From NCBI GenBank assembly GCA_965261945.1, contig CBDHEF010000002.1, positions 1,302,001-1,366,000 on the forward strand: a stretch of DNA of 64,000 nt, read 5' to 3'. The DNA comes from VXOI01 sp965261945. Its GTDB lineage: Bacteria > Chloroflexota > Dehalococcoidia > Lucifugimonadales > UBA3495. The translations under genes were made by a program, and so were the position numbers. Below the pieces are notes generated by a model. That model did not search any database. It had not been told where the DNA came from and saw nothing but the letters and a program-made list of their open reading frames with translations. This document shows positions 15,792 to 24,451 of the stretch, piece by piece (positions within the stretch are counted from its first letter, which is position 1; each line of letters starts with the position of its first letter).

Positions 15792-16295
15792 ATGCTGGAG
15801 ACATTGGGAATCCACTTCCCAAGCCTGCTAATCTACCTCATCAACTTCCTGCTGGTGCTGGTCCTGTTGCGCCTGTTCGCGTACAAGCCCATCTTGAGGC
15901 TGATGGACCAGCGGGCCGACCGGATTCGGGAAAGCCTGGAGGCCTCGGAGAGCGCGCGCGAAGAGGCCGCCAGTTCCCAGCAAGCCGTCGAGGGCCAAAT
16001 GGTCGAGGCTCGCCGCGAGGGTCAGCGCATCATGGACCAGGCCCGTGAGGCAGCCGAACGCTTCCGCGCCGAGGAAATGGAACGGGCACGCGGCGAGGCG
16101 GAGAATTTCGTCTCCCGGGCCCAGTCCGAAATCCAGCGGGAGCGCGACGCGGCCATCGAAGAAGTCCGCGCCAGCTTCGGCGATCTGGCCATGACCGCCG
16201 CCGAGAGGGTTGTCCGCCGGTCCCTGGACCGGCAGGCCCACGAAGAGCTGATCGCCCAAGTTCTGGAAGAAGGCGAAAGCCTGCGAAGAGGTTAG
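15792..16295 (+). CDS. atpF: ATP synthase F0 subunit b
   Basis: A 167-residue peripheral-stalk subunit. An N-terminal membrane helix (about 8-28, SLLIYLINFLLVLVLLRLF) is followed by a long charged coiled coil to the C-terminus (ARREGQRIMDQAREAAERF). ATG 15792 was chosen over an in-frame start that would overlap atpE. It is followed 6 bases later by atpH. Confidence 0.94.
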   Translation: MLETLGIHFPSLLIYLINFLLVLVLLRLFAYKPILRLMDQRADRIRESLEASESAREEAASSQQAVEGQMVEARREGQRIMDQAREAAERFRAEEMERARGEAENFVSRAQSEIQRERDAAIEEVRASFGDLAMTAAERVVRRSLDRQAHEELIAQVLEEGESLRRG

Positions 16296-16301
16296 CCCAC
16301 A

Positions 16302-16841
16302 ATGCCAGGCAAGGTTTCAGGCAAGCGGTACGGGCAAGCGATTTTCGAACTGGCGCAGGAGCAGGGCGAGACCGCTCCCTGGGGTGAGGGCATGGCCTTG
16401 GTGGCCGAAGCCTTCGAGGACGCCGATTTCATCGCCCTGCTCAAGCACGCCGGCGTTTCGGCGGAAGACAAGCTAAGCGCGGTCGACACGGTGCTGGGCG
16501 GCGCGTCCCCGATGGTGCGGAACATGGTCAGCCTGCTGGTGGCCAGGGGTCTGGCGGACGCCATTCCCGACGCCTGCCGGGAATACACCGAACTGCTGGA
16601 CCGGCAGCAAGGCCGGCAGAGGGTCGAAGTGACCACCGCCGTGCCGCTGGAACCCGCCGAAGTAGAGCGAATCACTGACTTCGTGGCCGGACTCATCGGA
16701 CGGGAAGTCGTGGTGACGCCGCACGTAGACGAGTCCATCCTGGGCGGGTTGGTAATCCAGATAGGCGACCGCCTGCTGGACGGCAGCGCCAGAGCCAGGC
16801 TGAACGGCCTGCGGGAAAGACTGTCGGCCGGCTTCCGTTAG
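16302..16841 (+). CDS. atpH: ATP synthase F1 subunit delta
   Basis: A 179-residue stalk subunit linking F1 to subunit b. It starts with GKRYGQAIFELAQEQG and ends with the family's conserved DESILGGLVIQIGDRLLDGS stretch. Length is typical. It sits between atpF and atpA, as in most operons. Confidence 0.94.
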   Translation: MPGKVSGKRYGQAIFELAQEQGETAPWGEGMALVAEAFEDADFIALLKHAGVSAEDKLSAVDTVLGGASPMVRNMVSLLVARGLADAIPDACREYTELLDRQQGRQRVEVTTAVPLEPAEVERITDFVAGLIGREVVVTPHVDESILGGLVIQIGDRLLDGSARARLNGLRERLSAGFR

Positions 16842-16955
16842 GGTTCGTTACGGGGGCGGCGGAATGAGGACATCAGGGGCCAAGGCTCCTGTACAGTATT
16901 GCTTTCTTTTCTTTTTCTGACTTAGAGCTATTTCACCGGGCAAGGAGAGCCTGCC

Positions 16956-18470
16956 ATGGCCACCAGAGGACAGGACATAGTTTCGCTGATAAAGCGCCAA
17001 ATCGAGGAGTTCGGCGGAGATCTGGCCTTGGTGGACGTTGGCACCGTGGTTCAAGTGGGGGACGGCATCGCCAGCATCCAGGGCCTCCAGGGGGTGCGCT
17101 CCAACGAGTTGCTGGACTTCGGCAACGATGTTCTCGGTATGGCTTTGAACCTGGAAGCCGACCTGGTGGGCGCCGCCATTCTGGGCGACCCCAACGCCGT
17201 CAAGGAAGGCGACCGGGTGCGCTCCACAGGCCGTATCATCGAAGTGCCCGTGGGCGACGCGCTCATCGGCCGCGTGGTGGACCCTCTGGGCCGCCCGCTG
17301 GACGGCAAGGGCGCCGTCAGCACCAGTAGCAGCCGCTCCGCCGAGGCCGTGGCCCCCAACGTGGTGGTGCGCCAGTCGGTGAACACCCCGGTGCAAACGG
17401 GCATCAAGGCCATCGACTCCATGATTCCCATAGGCCGAGGCCAGCGGGAGCTGATAATCGGCGACCGCTCCACCGGCAAGACCGCCATCGCCGTGGACTC
17501 CATCATCAACCAGAAGGGCGGCGATCTCATCTGTATCTATGTCGCCATCGGCCAGAAGCAGGGCAAGGTGGCCCAGGTAGTGGGTTCCCTGGAAGAGGCC
17601 GACGCCATGGGCCACACCATCGTGGTCACCGCCGGCGCTTCCGACTCGGCCCCGCTACAGTACCTGGCCCCCTACGCTGGCTGCGCCATGGCCGAACAGT
17701 TTATGGACGAAGGCAAGGACGTGCTGATTGTCTACGACGACCTGACCAAGCACGCCTGGGCCTACCGGCAGATGTCGCTGCTGCTGCGCCGCCCCGCAGG
17801 ACGCGAAGCCTACCCCGGCGACGTTTTCTACCTGCACAGCCGCCTGCTGGAGCGTTCCGCAAGGCTGGACGCGGAACACGGCGGCGGCTCCATAACCGCG
17901 CTTCCCATCATCGAGACGCAGGCTGGCGACGTATCGGCCTACATCCCGACCAACGTGATTTCCATTACCGACGGGCAGATTTACCTGGAGTCGGAGTTGT
18001 TCAACGCCGGCATCCGCCCCGCGGTCAACGTGGGCCTGTCGGTGTCGCGGGTGGGTGGAGCGGCCCAGACGCGCGCCATCCGCAAGGTGGCGGGCCGCCT
18101 GCGGCTGGACCTGGCCCAATACCGGGAACTGGCGACCTTCGCCCAGTTCGGCACTGCCGACCTGGACGCCGCCACTCGCGCACAACTTGCCCGGGGCCAA
18201 TTGGCCACCGAAGTGCTGAAGCAGGCGCAGTACGCGCCGCTGTCGCTGGAACAGGAAGTGGTCATCCTCTTCGCGGTCAACTCCGGCGCTATGGAGAATG
18301 TGCCGCTGGAACGCACCGCCGAGTTCGAGGACGGCCTGCTCCGACATGTCTCCGGCAGCCACCCCGACATCCTGGAAAGTATCCGGGAAACCCGGGACAT
18401 CACCGACGAAACCGAAGCCAAGATGAACCAGGTCATAGCGGACTACAAGTCCACCTTCGGGGTGCAATAG
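16956..18470 (+). CDS. atpA: ATP synthase F1 subunit alpha
   Basis: A 504-residue nucleotide-binding, non-catalytic subunit. The P loop is GDRSTGKTAIAVDSI. The segments IPIGRGQRELIIGD, ALPIIETQAGDVSAYIPTNV and the arginine-finger region VGLSVSRVGGAAQ are all intact. A 114-base gap with an AAGGAG Shine-Dalgarno precedes it. The gap holds a pyrimidine-rich run (gctttcttttctttttctga) but no clear promoter. Confidence 0.97.
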   Translation: MATRGQDIVSLIKRQIEEFGGDLALVDVGTVVQVGDGIASIQGLQGVRSNELLDFGNDVLGMALNLEADLVGAAILGDPNAVKEGDRVRSTGRIIEVPVGDALIGRVVDPLGRPLDGKGAVSTSSSRSAEAVAPNVVVRQSVNTPVQTGIKAIDSMIPIGRGQRELIIGDRSTGKTAIAVDSIINQKGGDLICIYVAIGQKQGKVAQVVGSLEEADAMGHTIVVTAGASDSAPLQYLAPYAGCAMAEQFMDEGKDVLIVYDDLTKHAWAYRQMSLLLRRPAGREAYPGDVFYLHSRLLERSARLDAEHGGGSITALPIIETQAGDVSAYIPTNVISITDGQIYLESELFNAGIRPAVNVGLSVSRVGGAAQTRAIRKVAGRLRLDLAQYRELATFAQFGTADLDAATRAQLARGQLATEVLKQAQYAPLSLEQEVVILFAVNSGAMENVPLERTAEFEDGLLRHVSGSHPDILESIRETRDITDETEAKMNQVIADYKSTFGVQ

Positions 18471-18472
18471 AA

Positions 18473-18512
18473 CTCCCTCACCCTGCCCCCCTTCCAGAGG
18501 GGGAGAGTAAAC
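18473..18512. repeat. Dispersed palindromic repeat between atpA and atpG
   Basis: ctccctcaccctgccccct followed by tccagagggggagagtaa is a diverged copy placed within 3 bases of the atpA stop. It is the second repeat copy inside the ATP synthase operon. Confidence 0.75.
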
Positions 18513-18563
18513 TAGAAGGGCGCCCCTCCCGGCGCAGCCTGGACAAGGGGAAAAACTGAGAAA

Positions 18564-19427
18564 ATGCCCAGCGTAAGAGACATCCGGCGCCGTATCCGCA
18601 GCGTGGAGAACACTGGCAAGGTGACCAACGCCATGTCGCTGATTGCCGCGTCCAAAATGCGCCGCGCCCAGAACGCGGTGCTCCAGGGGCGTCCCTACGC
18701 CGAGAAAATCCAGGACGTCATCGCCCACCTAGCTGCGCAGCCTGCCGATGACGTTTCCGCCTCCCAGCCATTGCTCCAAGTTCGGCCGGTGGAGCGCATC
18801 ACCGTGCTGGTAATCAGCCCGGACCGGGGCCTGTGCGGGGGAATGCACGCCAACCTGAACCGGCGAGTGGGCCAGTTCATCCTGGACCAGCAGGTCCCGG
18901 TGCAGGCCATCGCCGTGGGCCGCAAGGGGCGCGACTTCATGGTGCGCTCGGGCAGCGACCTCCGGGCCGTCTTCACCGACCTGGGGGAGACTCCTGATCT
19001 GCTGGACACCATCGCCATCTCCAACCTGCTGATAGACGCCTACGCGGAACAGCAGGCCGATGAAGCCTACATCGCCTACACCCGCTTCAACTCCACGCTG
19101 TCGCAGACGCCGGTGGTGGAACGGCTGCTGCCCATCACCCCCTCGGAACTGACGGGGGCAGAGCGCGTCGGCTACATCTACGAACCCGACAACCTGGCAG
19201 TGCTTCGCAGCCTACTGCCGCGTTTCGTGGAGATGGAGGTTTATCACGCCCTGCTGGAGTCCATCGCCAGCGAGCAGTCGGCCCGCATGGTGGCCATGCG
19301 CAACGCCACCGACAACGCCAAGCAGCTAGGCGAAGACCTCACCCTTGTGATGAACAAGCTGCGCCAGGAAAGCATCACAAACGAATTGCTCGACCTGATG
19401 GGCGGCATGGCCCTGCGGGAAGGGTAG
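18564..19427 (+). CDS. atpG: ATP synthase F1 subunit gamma
   Basis: A 287-residue central stalk subunit. The N-terminal helix RDIRRRIRSVENTGKVTNAM and the C-terminal helix SARMVAMRNATDNAKQLGED form the coiled-coil axle, and the middle carries ISPDRGLCGG. Length is typical. It ends 2 bases before the aspartic protease gene. Confidence 0.96.
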   Translation: MPSVRDIRRRIRSVENTGKVTNAMSLIAASKMRRAQNAVLQGRPYAEKIQDVIAHLAAQPADDVSASQPLLQVRPVERITVLVISPDRGLCGGMHANLNRRVGQFILDQQVPVQAIAVGRKGRDFMVRSGSDLRAVFTDLGETPDLLDTIAISNLLIDAYAEQQADEAYIAYTRFNSTLSQTPVVERLLPITPSELTGAERVGYIYEPDNLAVLRSLLPRFVEMEVYHALLESIASEQSARMVAMRNATDNAKQLGEDLTLVMNKLRQESITNELLDLMGGMALREG

Positions 19428-19429
19428 TA

Positions 19430-19810
19430 ATGGGCATCATTGTTAAGGAATACAATGTAATCGGAACTCGCAGAAGCGACATTGTCCGTGTCCTATATGA
19501 CACTGGCGCGGGAGCCTCCTTCGTGCGACGTGACATCGCCGAGCCACTGGGAGATTTTGCTGTCACCCCCATGCCCCTGCAGTTCATGTTGGCTGACGCG
19601 CAGGTAGGGTTCACAGTTGACCAAACTATTCCCTTGATTATTGATATAGACGGGAGCCAGCTGATGTACCACTTTTACGTCGCAGATGACCTAGCCGAGG
19701 AGCTAATTATTGGCGCGGACATGATGCAGAAGTGGAAGATTAGTCTTGACCTCGACAATGAGGACGTTGCCATAGACCCCCGCGCTCTATATCTGAACCT
19801 GAGAGCATAG
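19430..19810 (+). CDS. Retropepsin-like aspartic protease inside the ATP synthase operon
   Basis: A 126-residue, single-domain clan AA aspartic protease candidate. The active-site motif is D24-T-G-A-G-A-S-F-V, preceded by hydrophobic VRVLY. The distal hydrophobic-hydrophobic-Gly signature is ELIIGADMM, near residue 98. As in retropepsins, one domain carries one DTG, so a dimer would be needed for activity. There is no signal peptide. It starts 2 bases after atpG and ends 40 bases before atpD, on the same strand, so it is almost certainly co-transcribed. Base composition looks less GC-rich than its neighbours, which suggests later acquisition. Its substrate is unknown. Confidence 0.8.
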   Translation: MGIIVKEYNVIGTRRSDIVRVLYDTGAGASFVRRDIAEPLGDFAVTPMPLQFMLADAQVGFTVDQTIPLIIDIDGSQLMYHFYVADDLAEELIIGADMMQKWKISLDLDNEDVAIDPRALYLNLRA

Positions 19811-19850
19811 CTCCCGGTTTCGGCGCCTATCCCGGTATCAGGAGAATGAT

Positions 19851-21248
19851 ATGGCTACCGGCAGAATCGTACAGATAATCGGAACCGTTGTTGATATCGA
19901 GTTTCCCGCCGATGAGTTGCCCAACCTCTTCGACGCCGTGGAAGTGGACAACAACGGCGAGCGGCTGGTGTTGGAAGTGCAGCAGCACATCGGCAACAAC
20001 TGGGTGCGTTGCCTGGCCCTGGGCGCCACCGACGGGCTGGCGCGCGGAATCGAAGCCGTCGACTTGGAACAGCAGGTCACTGTGCCAGTGGGGCCGGAAA
20101 CTCTGGGGCGGCTGTTCGACGTTACCGGCACTCCCCTGGACAACCTGGGGCCTGTCGAATCCCCCTTGCGCTGGCCCATCCATCGCGACCCGCCGGCCTT
20201 TGATGACCAAAATTCCACCATCGAGATTCTGGAAACCGGCATCAAAGTTTTCGACCTGATAACGCCCTTTATGAAGGGCGGGAAAATCGGGGCCTACGGC
20301 GGCGCAGGTGTCGGCAAGACTGTCATTATCCAGGAACTCATCCGCAACATCGGCGCAGTTCACCAGGGCGTGTCGGTGTTCGCCGGCGTGGGCGAGCGCT
20401 CCCGCGAGGGCAACGACCTGTGGCACGAAATGCAGGACTCCGGCGTTCTCGCCAGCACCGTGCTGGTCTTCGGACAGATGAACGAATCTCCCGGCGTCCG
20501 CGCTCGCATTGGCCTCACCGGCCTGACCATGAGCGAGTATTTCCGCGATGAGCAGAACCAGGACGTGCTGCTCTTCGTGGACAATATCTACCGCTACATC
20601 CTGGCAGGCATGGAAGTGTCGGCGCTGCTGGGCCGGATGCCGTCGGCGGTGGGCTATCAGCCCACGCTGGGCACCGAGATGGGCGCATTGCAGGAGCGCA
20701 TCACCTCCACCCGCAGCGGCTCCATCACCTCCTTCCAGGCCATCTACGTGCCTGCCGACGATTACACCGACCCCGGCATCGTAACCACCTTCGGCCATCT
20801 GGACGGCGTGGTGTCGCTGGAGCGGTCGCTGGCGGCGCAGGCGTTGTATCCGGCGGTGGACCCGCTGTCCAGCTACTCCCGCATCCTGGAGCCGCGCATC
20901 GTGGGGGAGGAACACTACCGGCTGGCTCGCGGTGTGCAGCAGGTGCTCCAGCGCTACCGGGAGTTGCAGGACATCATCGCAATTCTCGGCATCGAAGAGC
21001 TTTCCGAAGAGGATAAGCTGACGGTGTTCCGGGCGCGCAAGATCCAGCGTTTCCTGACTCAGCCCTTCTTCGTGGCCGAAACCTTCACCAGCCAGCCGGG
21101 CAAGTACGTCCCGGTGCGGGAAACAGTCCGGGGCTTCTCAGAAATCCTGGAGGGCAAGCACGACGACCTGCCGGAGCAGGCTTTCTACATGGTGGGAACG
21201 ATAGACGAGGCCATCGAAAAGGCCGAGGGAATACGGGCGCAGGGGTAA
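19851..21248 (+). CDS. atpD: ATP synthase F1 subunit beta
   Basis: A 465-residue catalytic subunit. The P loop is GGAGVGKTVIIQEL, followed by GVGERSREGNDLW with the catalytic Glu/Arg region. The Walker B region is LLFVDNIYRYI, and ALLGRMPSAVGYQPTL is conserved. The Tyr-for-Phe changes in the VDNI(F)RF stretch and ILAGMEVSALL are mild departures from the usual sequence. It is preceded by the aspartic protease gene instead of directly by atpG. Confidence 0.97.
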   Translation: MATGRIVQIIGTVVDIEFPADELPNLFDAVEVDNNGERLVLEVQQHIGNNWVRCLALGATDGLARGIEAVDLEQQVTVPVGPETLGRLFDVTGTPLDNLGPVESPLRWPIHRDPPAFDDQNSTIEILETGIKVFDLITPFMKGGKIGAYGGAGVGKTVIIQELIRNIGAVHQGVSVFAGVGERSREGNDLWHEMQDSGVLASTVLVFGQMNESPGVRARIGLTGLTMSEYFRDEQNQDVLLFVDNIYRYILAGMEVSALLGRMPSAVGYQPTLGTEMGALQERITSTRSGSITSFQAIYVPADDYTDPGIVTTFGHLDGVVSLERSLAAQALYPAVDPLSSYSRILEPRIVGEEHYRLARGVQQVLQRYRELQDIIAILGIEELSEEDKLTVFRARKIQRFLTQPFFVAETFTSQPGKYVPVRETVRGFSEILEGKHDDLPEQAFYMVGTIDEAIEKAEGIRAQG

Positions 21249-21254
21249 TCCGCC

Positions 21255-21704
21255 ATGCCGATGATGCTGGAAATCACCACCGCCGAGCGGCAGGTGTACG
21301 GGGAAGAGGTGGATATGCTCATCGCCCCGGGCATCGACGGGCAGTTGGGCATCCTGCCCCGGCACGCCCCGCTGATGACCATGCTGCAACCCGGCGAGCT
21401 GACCATCCGCAGGAATGGGGCGGATACCTACTTCGCCGTCACCGGCGGGTTCATGGAGGTGCTCGGCGACCGGGTAATCATACTGGCCGACGCCTGCGAG
21501 CACTCGGACGAAATCAACGAGGAGCGGGCGCAGGAAGCGATGCGCCGGGCCCAGGAACGCATCGCCAGCCGTCCAACTGATATGCAGATGCAGCGGGCGC
21601 TGACCTCGTTGCGCCGTGCGCAGGCCCGCATGGACACCGTCAGGCGTCGTCGCGCCCGGTCCGGGTCGGGCCAGTTGCCGCCGTCCGTTAGTTCATCAGG
21701 ATAG
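21255..21704 (+). CDS. atpC: ATP synthase F1 subunit epsilon
   Basis: A 149-residue subunit. The N-terminal beta-sandwich (MLEITTAERQVYGEEVDML, IAPGIDGQLGILPRHAPL) is followed by a C-terminal helical hairpin (EEANERAQEA-like region to about 135), then a basic, Ser-rich tail. The helical C-terminal part is the element that can inhibit ATP hydrolysis. It is the last gene of the operon. Confidence 0.93.
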   Translation: MPMMLEITTAERQVYGEEVDMLIAPGIDGQLGILPRHAPLMTMLQPGELTIRRNGADTYFAVTGGFMEVLGDRVIILADACEHSDEINEERAQEAMRRAQERIASRPTDMQMQRALTSLRRAQARMDTVRRRRARSGSGQLPPSVSSSG

Positions 21705-21723
21705 TAGTCTTCTGGCGGAATAT

Positions 21724-21755
21724 CACCCTAACCGTCCCCCTCAAGAGGGAAGGAT
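21724..21755. repeat. Dispersed palindromic repeat after atpC
   Basis: caccctaaccgtccccctca followed by agagggaagga is a diverged copy of the window-wide family, 20 bases past the operon end. Confidence 0.65.
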
Positions 21756-21881
21756 GTTTTGGGGAATTACATCGAATTTTACCGAACATGGGAACGACGG
21801 GTTATAGAGCGTCCAGTTTAAGACGCGCGATTGCCCAGCGCCAGCGCATCGCTTTGATTCTTTACGGGCAAAATTCCAGAG

Positions 21882-21903
21882 AATCCCCCTTTTTGCGGGG
21901 GTT
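21882..21903. terminator. Bidirectional hairpin between atpC and rex
   Basis: AATCCCCC and GGGGGTT flank a TTTTTGC loop. The two genes converge here. On the minus strand the stem follows rex and its loop is A-rich. It is short, so only a moderate terminator. Confidence 0.4.
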
Positions 21904-21913
21904 GCCCCTGTAC

Positions 21914-22576
21914 TCAGCAGCCGTTGGCGCCATTGATGTAGTAGGTCATTGACTGGAGAGAGAGCACGGGGTCGATGTTGCGAATCCTGACGCCTTCCCG
22001 GACGTGGGGGATGATGGGAGCGTAGTTGAGGATGGCGCGAATGCCGCAGGCCACCAGTTGGTCAACCACCTCTTGGGTGTGCGAAACCGGGACAGCCACG
22101 ATGGCGATGCTTATTTTCCGCTCGGCAACCACGCGGCGCAGGTCGTCCAGCGAGTGAACTGAGAGGCCACCCACGTCCTGCCCAATGACCTCATTGTTAA
22201 CGTCGAAGGCTGCCACGAGGTGAAAACCGTCGGGCGTGAAGCCGGGGTAGTTGACGATAGCCCTGCCCAGCCTTCCCACTCCGACCACGGCCACGTTCCA
22301 GAAGGAATTGACGCCAAGAATCTGGCGCAACCGGTCCAGCAGGTCGTGAACACTGTAACCCCGGCCCTGCTTGCCGAACCGCCCGAAGTAACTGAGGTCC
22401 TTGCGAATCTGGGCCGACGTAACCTGGAGTTTTTCGCCCAACTGCTGCGAACTGACCACCGTGATGCCGTCTTCCATCAGGCGATTGAGGATGCGTAGGT
22501 ACTGGGGCAGCCGGCTGACGACGACCTCAGGCACCCCGGTGCGGGCAATATCGGTGTCAAAAGGATCGCCGACCAT
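21914..22576 (-). CDS. rex: Redox-sensing transcriptional repressor Rex
   Basis: A 220-residue NADH/NAD+-sensing repressor. The N-terminal winged helix reads SRLPQYLRILNRLMEDG, then SSQQLGEKLQVTSAQIRKDLSYFG in two adjoining parts. The Rossmann domain shows VAVVGVGRLGRAIVNY (GxGxxG) and ILNYAPI near the end, all hallmarks of Rex. Rex usually controls respiration and fermentation genes, and its location tail-to-tail with the ATP synthase operon is suggestive. I could not find a TTGTGAA...TTCACAA operator in the nearby upstream regions. Confidence 0.94.
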   Translation of the reverse strand: MVGDPFDTDIARTGVPEVVVSRLPQYLRILNRLMEDGITVVSSQQLGEKLQVTSAQIRKDLSYFGRFGKQGRGYSVHDLLDRLRQILGVNSFWNVAVVGVGRLGRAIVNYPGFTPDGFHLVAAFDVNNEVIGQDVGGLSVHSLDDLRRVVAERKISIAIVAVPVSHTQEVVDQLVACGIRAILNYAPIIPHVREGVRIRNIDPVLSLQSMTYYINGANGC

Positions 22577-22883
22577 ACGGTATCTAGTCTCCTCGCTGGG
22601 GCGCCTTTATAGGGAAACCTGCGGGAGTCAGTTTCGATTATAATCTATATGCCTGCCTCAACCCCGTCAACAACAGGCGAAATCGGCGTGATTACCGCCT
22701 CATACAGCCACAGACGGGGGGTTCTGCACCAGATTGGGCAAGCTTTTTGATTTTCCCCGTCTCCTGGTGGTTAGGGTGGAATGCAGGGGATGGACGATTC
22801 CCGCTCACAATCAGCTATGCCCCCACCCTAACCCTTTCCCGGGGGCGAGGGAGCAACATGAAACCTGCAAAATGGGAGTCCAA
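22577..22883. other. Divergent region between rex and the DUF503 gene
   Basis: It contains an AT-rich tataatctatat motif (22639-22650) that reads as TATAAT on the plus strand and also offers TTATAA on the minus strand, but no partner -35. A clear copy of the dispersed repeat occupies 22819-22856 (ccccaccctaaccctttccc, then gggggcgaggga). A 33-codon frame (22649-22750) exists but has no supporting evidence. Confidence 0.5.
22819..22856. repeat. Dispersed palindromic repeat before DUF503 gene
   Basis: The copy reads ccccaccctaaccctttccc and then gggggcgagggagcaac. It ends about 28 bases before the chosen DUF503 start. Confidence 0.8.
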
Positions 22884-23177
22884 ATGCACGTCGGAGTTTG
22901 CAAGCTGACTCTGCACCTCCCCGAGGTATCCAGCCTCAAGGAGAAACGGCAGGTTGCGCGGTCGCTGGCCGACCGCATCCGCAACAGGTTCAACGTGGCT
23001 GTCGCCGAGGTGGAGAATGCCGACCTGCGGCAGCGGCTGACCCTGGGCATCGCCTGCGTCAGCAACGACCGGGGCCACACCGACGCGATGCTGTCCGGCG
23101 TGCTCAACTTCATCGAGGACTCGCGGCTCGATGCGGAGTTGCTGGACGTTCAGTCCGAGATTATCAGTGGGGTGTAG
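22884..23177 (+). CDS. DUF503 family protein
   Basis: A 97-residue protein matching DUF503: MHVGVCKLTLHLPEVSSLKE, then KRQVARSLADRIRNRFNVAVA, and the mid-region LTLGIACVSND. The family is a small cytoplasmic ferredoxin-like fold, often found near ribosome-associated genes, with no fixed function. ATG 22884 has GGGAG 5 bases upstream and gives the normal family length. A longer frame upstream runs through the dispersed repeat. The 3' end overlaps that of the convergent hydrolase gene by 28 bases. Confidence 0.88.
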   Translation: MHVGVCKLTLHLPEVSSLKEKRQVARSLADRIRNRFNVAVAEVENADLRQRLTLGIACVSNDRGHTDAMLSGVLNFIEDSRLDAELLDVQSEIISGV

Positions 23178-23971
23178 CCTCGGGCCACATCACCGGCAAG
23201 CAACCCGTCGCGGAACTCCACCAAGGCACGGGCCATCATGTCGCCGGCGACATAATTCACGTTGTTGTGGCTCGCGCCATAGAGGTTGACGAACCTCTTG
23301 GGCCGGTTGGCGGCCTGATACAGCTTCATGCCCTGGGAGTGGGGCACAATCTCGTCCAACTCTCCGTGCAGCACCAGCAGCGGCGTATGCACCTTGGGGA
23401 TGCGCTGCATTGAGTTGTAATGTCCCCGCACCAGCCAGCCGGCCAGCGGAATGGGCAGGGCCAGCTTCGCCATGTCCCGGATGGAAGCGAAAGGGCCGAT
23501 CAGGGCCATGCCCAGGGGCGAATGGGACACGGCCAACTCAATGGCAACCGCCGCGCCGAGGGAGTGGCCGAAATAAACGATCCGGTCCGGGTGGATTCCG
23601 GGGCGCTGCTTGAGGTGGCTGAGGGCGGCCCGGGCATCCTGATAAGTGCCTCGCTCCGTGGGCCGCCCCTCGCTCCGCCCGTAACCGCGGTAGTCGAATA
23701 TGAACTGGTGGACGCCCAGCAGGTGATGCGCCCGCTCCAATTGACCTACACGGGTGCCAATGTTGCCGCCATTGCCGTGAAACCACAGCCAGGTCTGGGC
23801 TCTATGCGCGGCAATTCCGGGGGGAGCAGGTATGAACCAGCCATTCAGGGTGAGTCCGTCGGATGACGTGAAGTAGACGTCTTCATACCGCAGGCCCGCC
23901 TGGTCCGGCGTACTGGCTATTTCAGGCTCCGGGAAAAAAACGAAGCGTTTTTCGGCCCACGCCCATAGCAT
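23150..23971 (-). CDS. Alpha/beta hydrolase (serine hydrolase)
   Basis: About 273 residues. The nucleophile elbow is GHSLG (YFGHSLGAAVAIEL), the oxyanion region is WLWFHGNGGNIG, the acid is Asp in HGELDEIVP, and the histidine is in YGASHNNV. This resembles BEM46/ABHD13-like hydrolases, which usually begin with a membrane-proximal segment. Here residues before FVFFPEPEIAS are Trp/Ala rich. ATG 23971 was chosen because earlier in-frame starts fall inside the preceding gene. It is the last gene of a leftward group headed by the FeS oxidoreductase. The substrate is unknown. Confidence 0.85.
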   Translation of the reverse strand: MLWAWAEKRFVFFPEPEIASTPDQAGLRYEDVYFTSSDGLTLNGWFIPAPPGIAAHRAQTWLWFHGNGGNIGTRVGQLERAHHLLGVHQFIFDYRGYGRSEGRPTERGTYQDARAALSHLKQRPGIHPDRIVYFGHSLGAAVAIELAVSHSPLGMALIGPFASIRDMAKLALPIPLAGWLVRGHYNSMQRIPKVHTPLLVLHGELDEIVPHSQGMKLYQAANRPKRFVNLYGASHNNVNYVAGDMMARALVEFRDGLLAGDVARGYTPLIISD

Positions 23972-23988
23972 AAAAGCGTACTGCGCCC

Positions 23989-24450
23989 CTACGGAGATAT
24001 GACGGCGCGGCCCCTGGTTCCCATCAATTCCAAAAGGCGTTGGGAGAAATCGCGCTTGGTCAGCACGGCGTCGCACCCCAACGATCGCGCCTTCCGCAGC
24101 GTTTCCGCGTCGCCGTGGGGGCCGTAGGCGATGACCGGCGAGAAGCCGACAGCATCATCCTGCGATGACACAGCGCCGGGTTCAGGTTTCAGGGCAGCGG
24201 ACAGCAGGGACAGCCCTTCCATCCAATCCGACTCGTCTGCCTCCAGATCCACGAGGGCCAAGGCAATATCGCGCCCGGCGGTGGACTTCAGCAGCCCGGC
24301 GGCGGAATTGCCGTAGACAGCCTCCAGTCCGGAGCGCATGGCCGCCGACTCGATTCGGGGAATGAAGAACAGGTTGCCGGTCAGGACCAGCGCCACGGGG
24401 GGACGGGCATCGCCCGGGTCAGCGCCGGACTCGTTAGTTTGAGTGGTCAT
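23989..24450 (-). CDS. Receiver-like (pseudo-REC) hypothetical protein
   Basis: A 153-residue protein with an alternating beta/alpha pattern like a response-regulator receiver: VALVLTGNLFFIPRI, then ALALVDLEADESDW at the phospho-acceptor strand, FSPVIAYGPHG, and CDAVLTKRDFSQRL with a Lys at the position of the REC lysine. The acidic pocket at the first strand is missing, so phosphotransfer is doubtful. The start ATG lies 2 bases from the stop of the zinc-ribbon gene (TGATATG). The function is not recognised; it may be a signal-independent interaction domain. Confidence 0.65.
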   Translation of the reverse strand: MTTQTNESGADPGDARPPVALVLTGNLFFIPRIESAAMRSGLEAVYGNSAAGLLKSTAGRDIALALVDLEADESDWMEGLSLLSAALKPEPGAVSSQDDAVGFSPVIAYGPHGDAETLRKARSLGCDAVLTKRDFSQRLLELMGTRGRAVISP

Positions 24451-24451
24451 A

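Noticed and set aside
22649..22750. 33-codon frame after TATAAT upstream of the DUF503 gene
   Set aside because: No -35, no Shine-Dalgarno, no protein-like features; spacing from the -10 is too short for a leaderless start.
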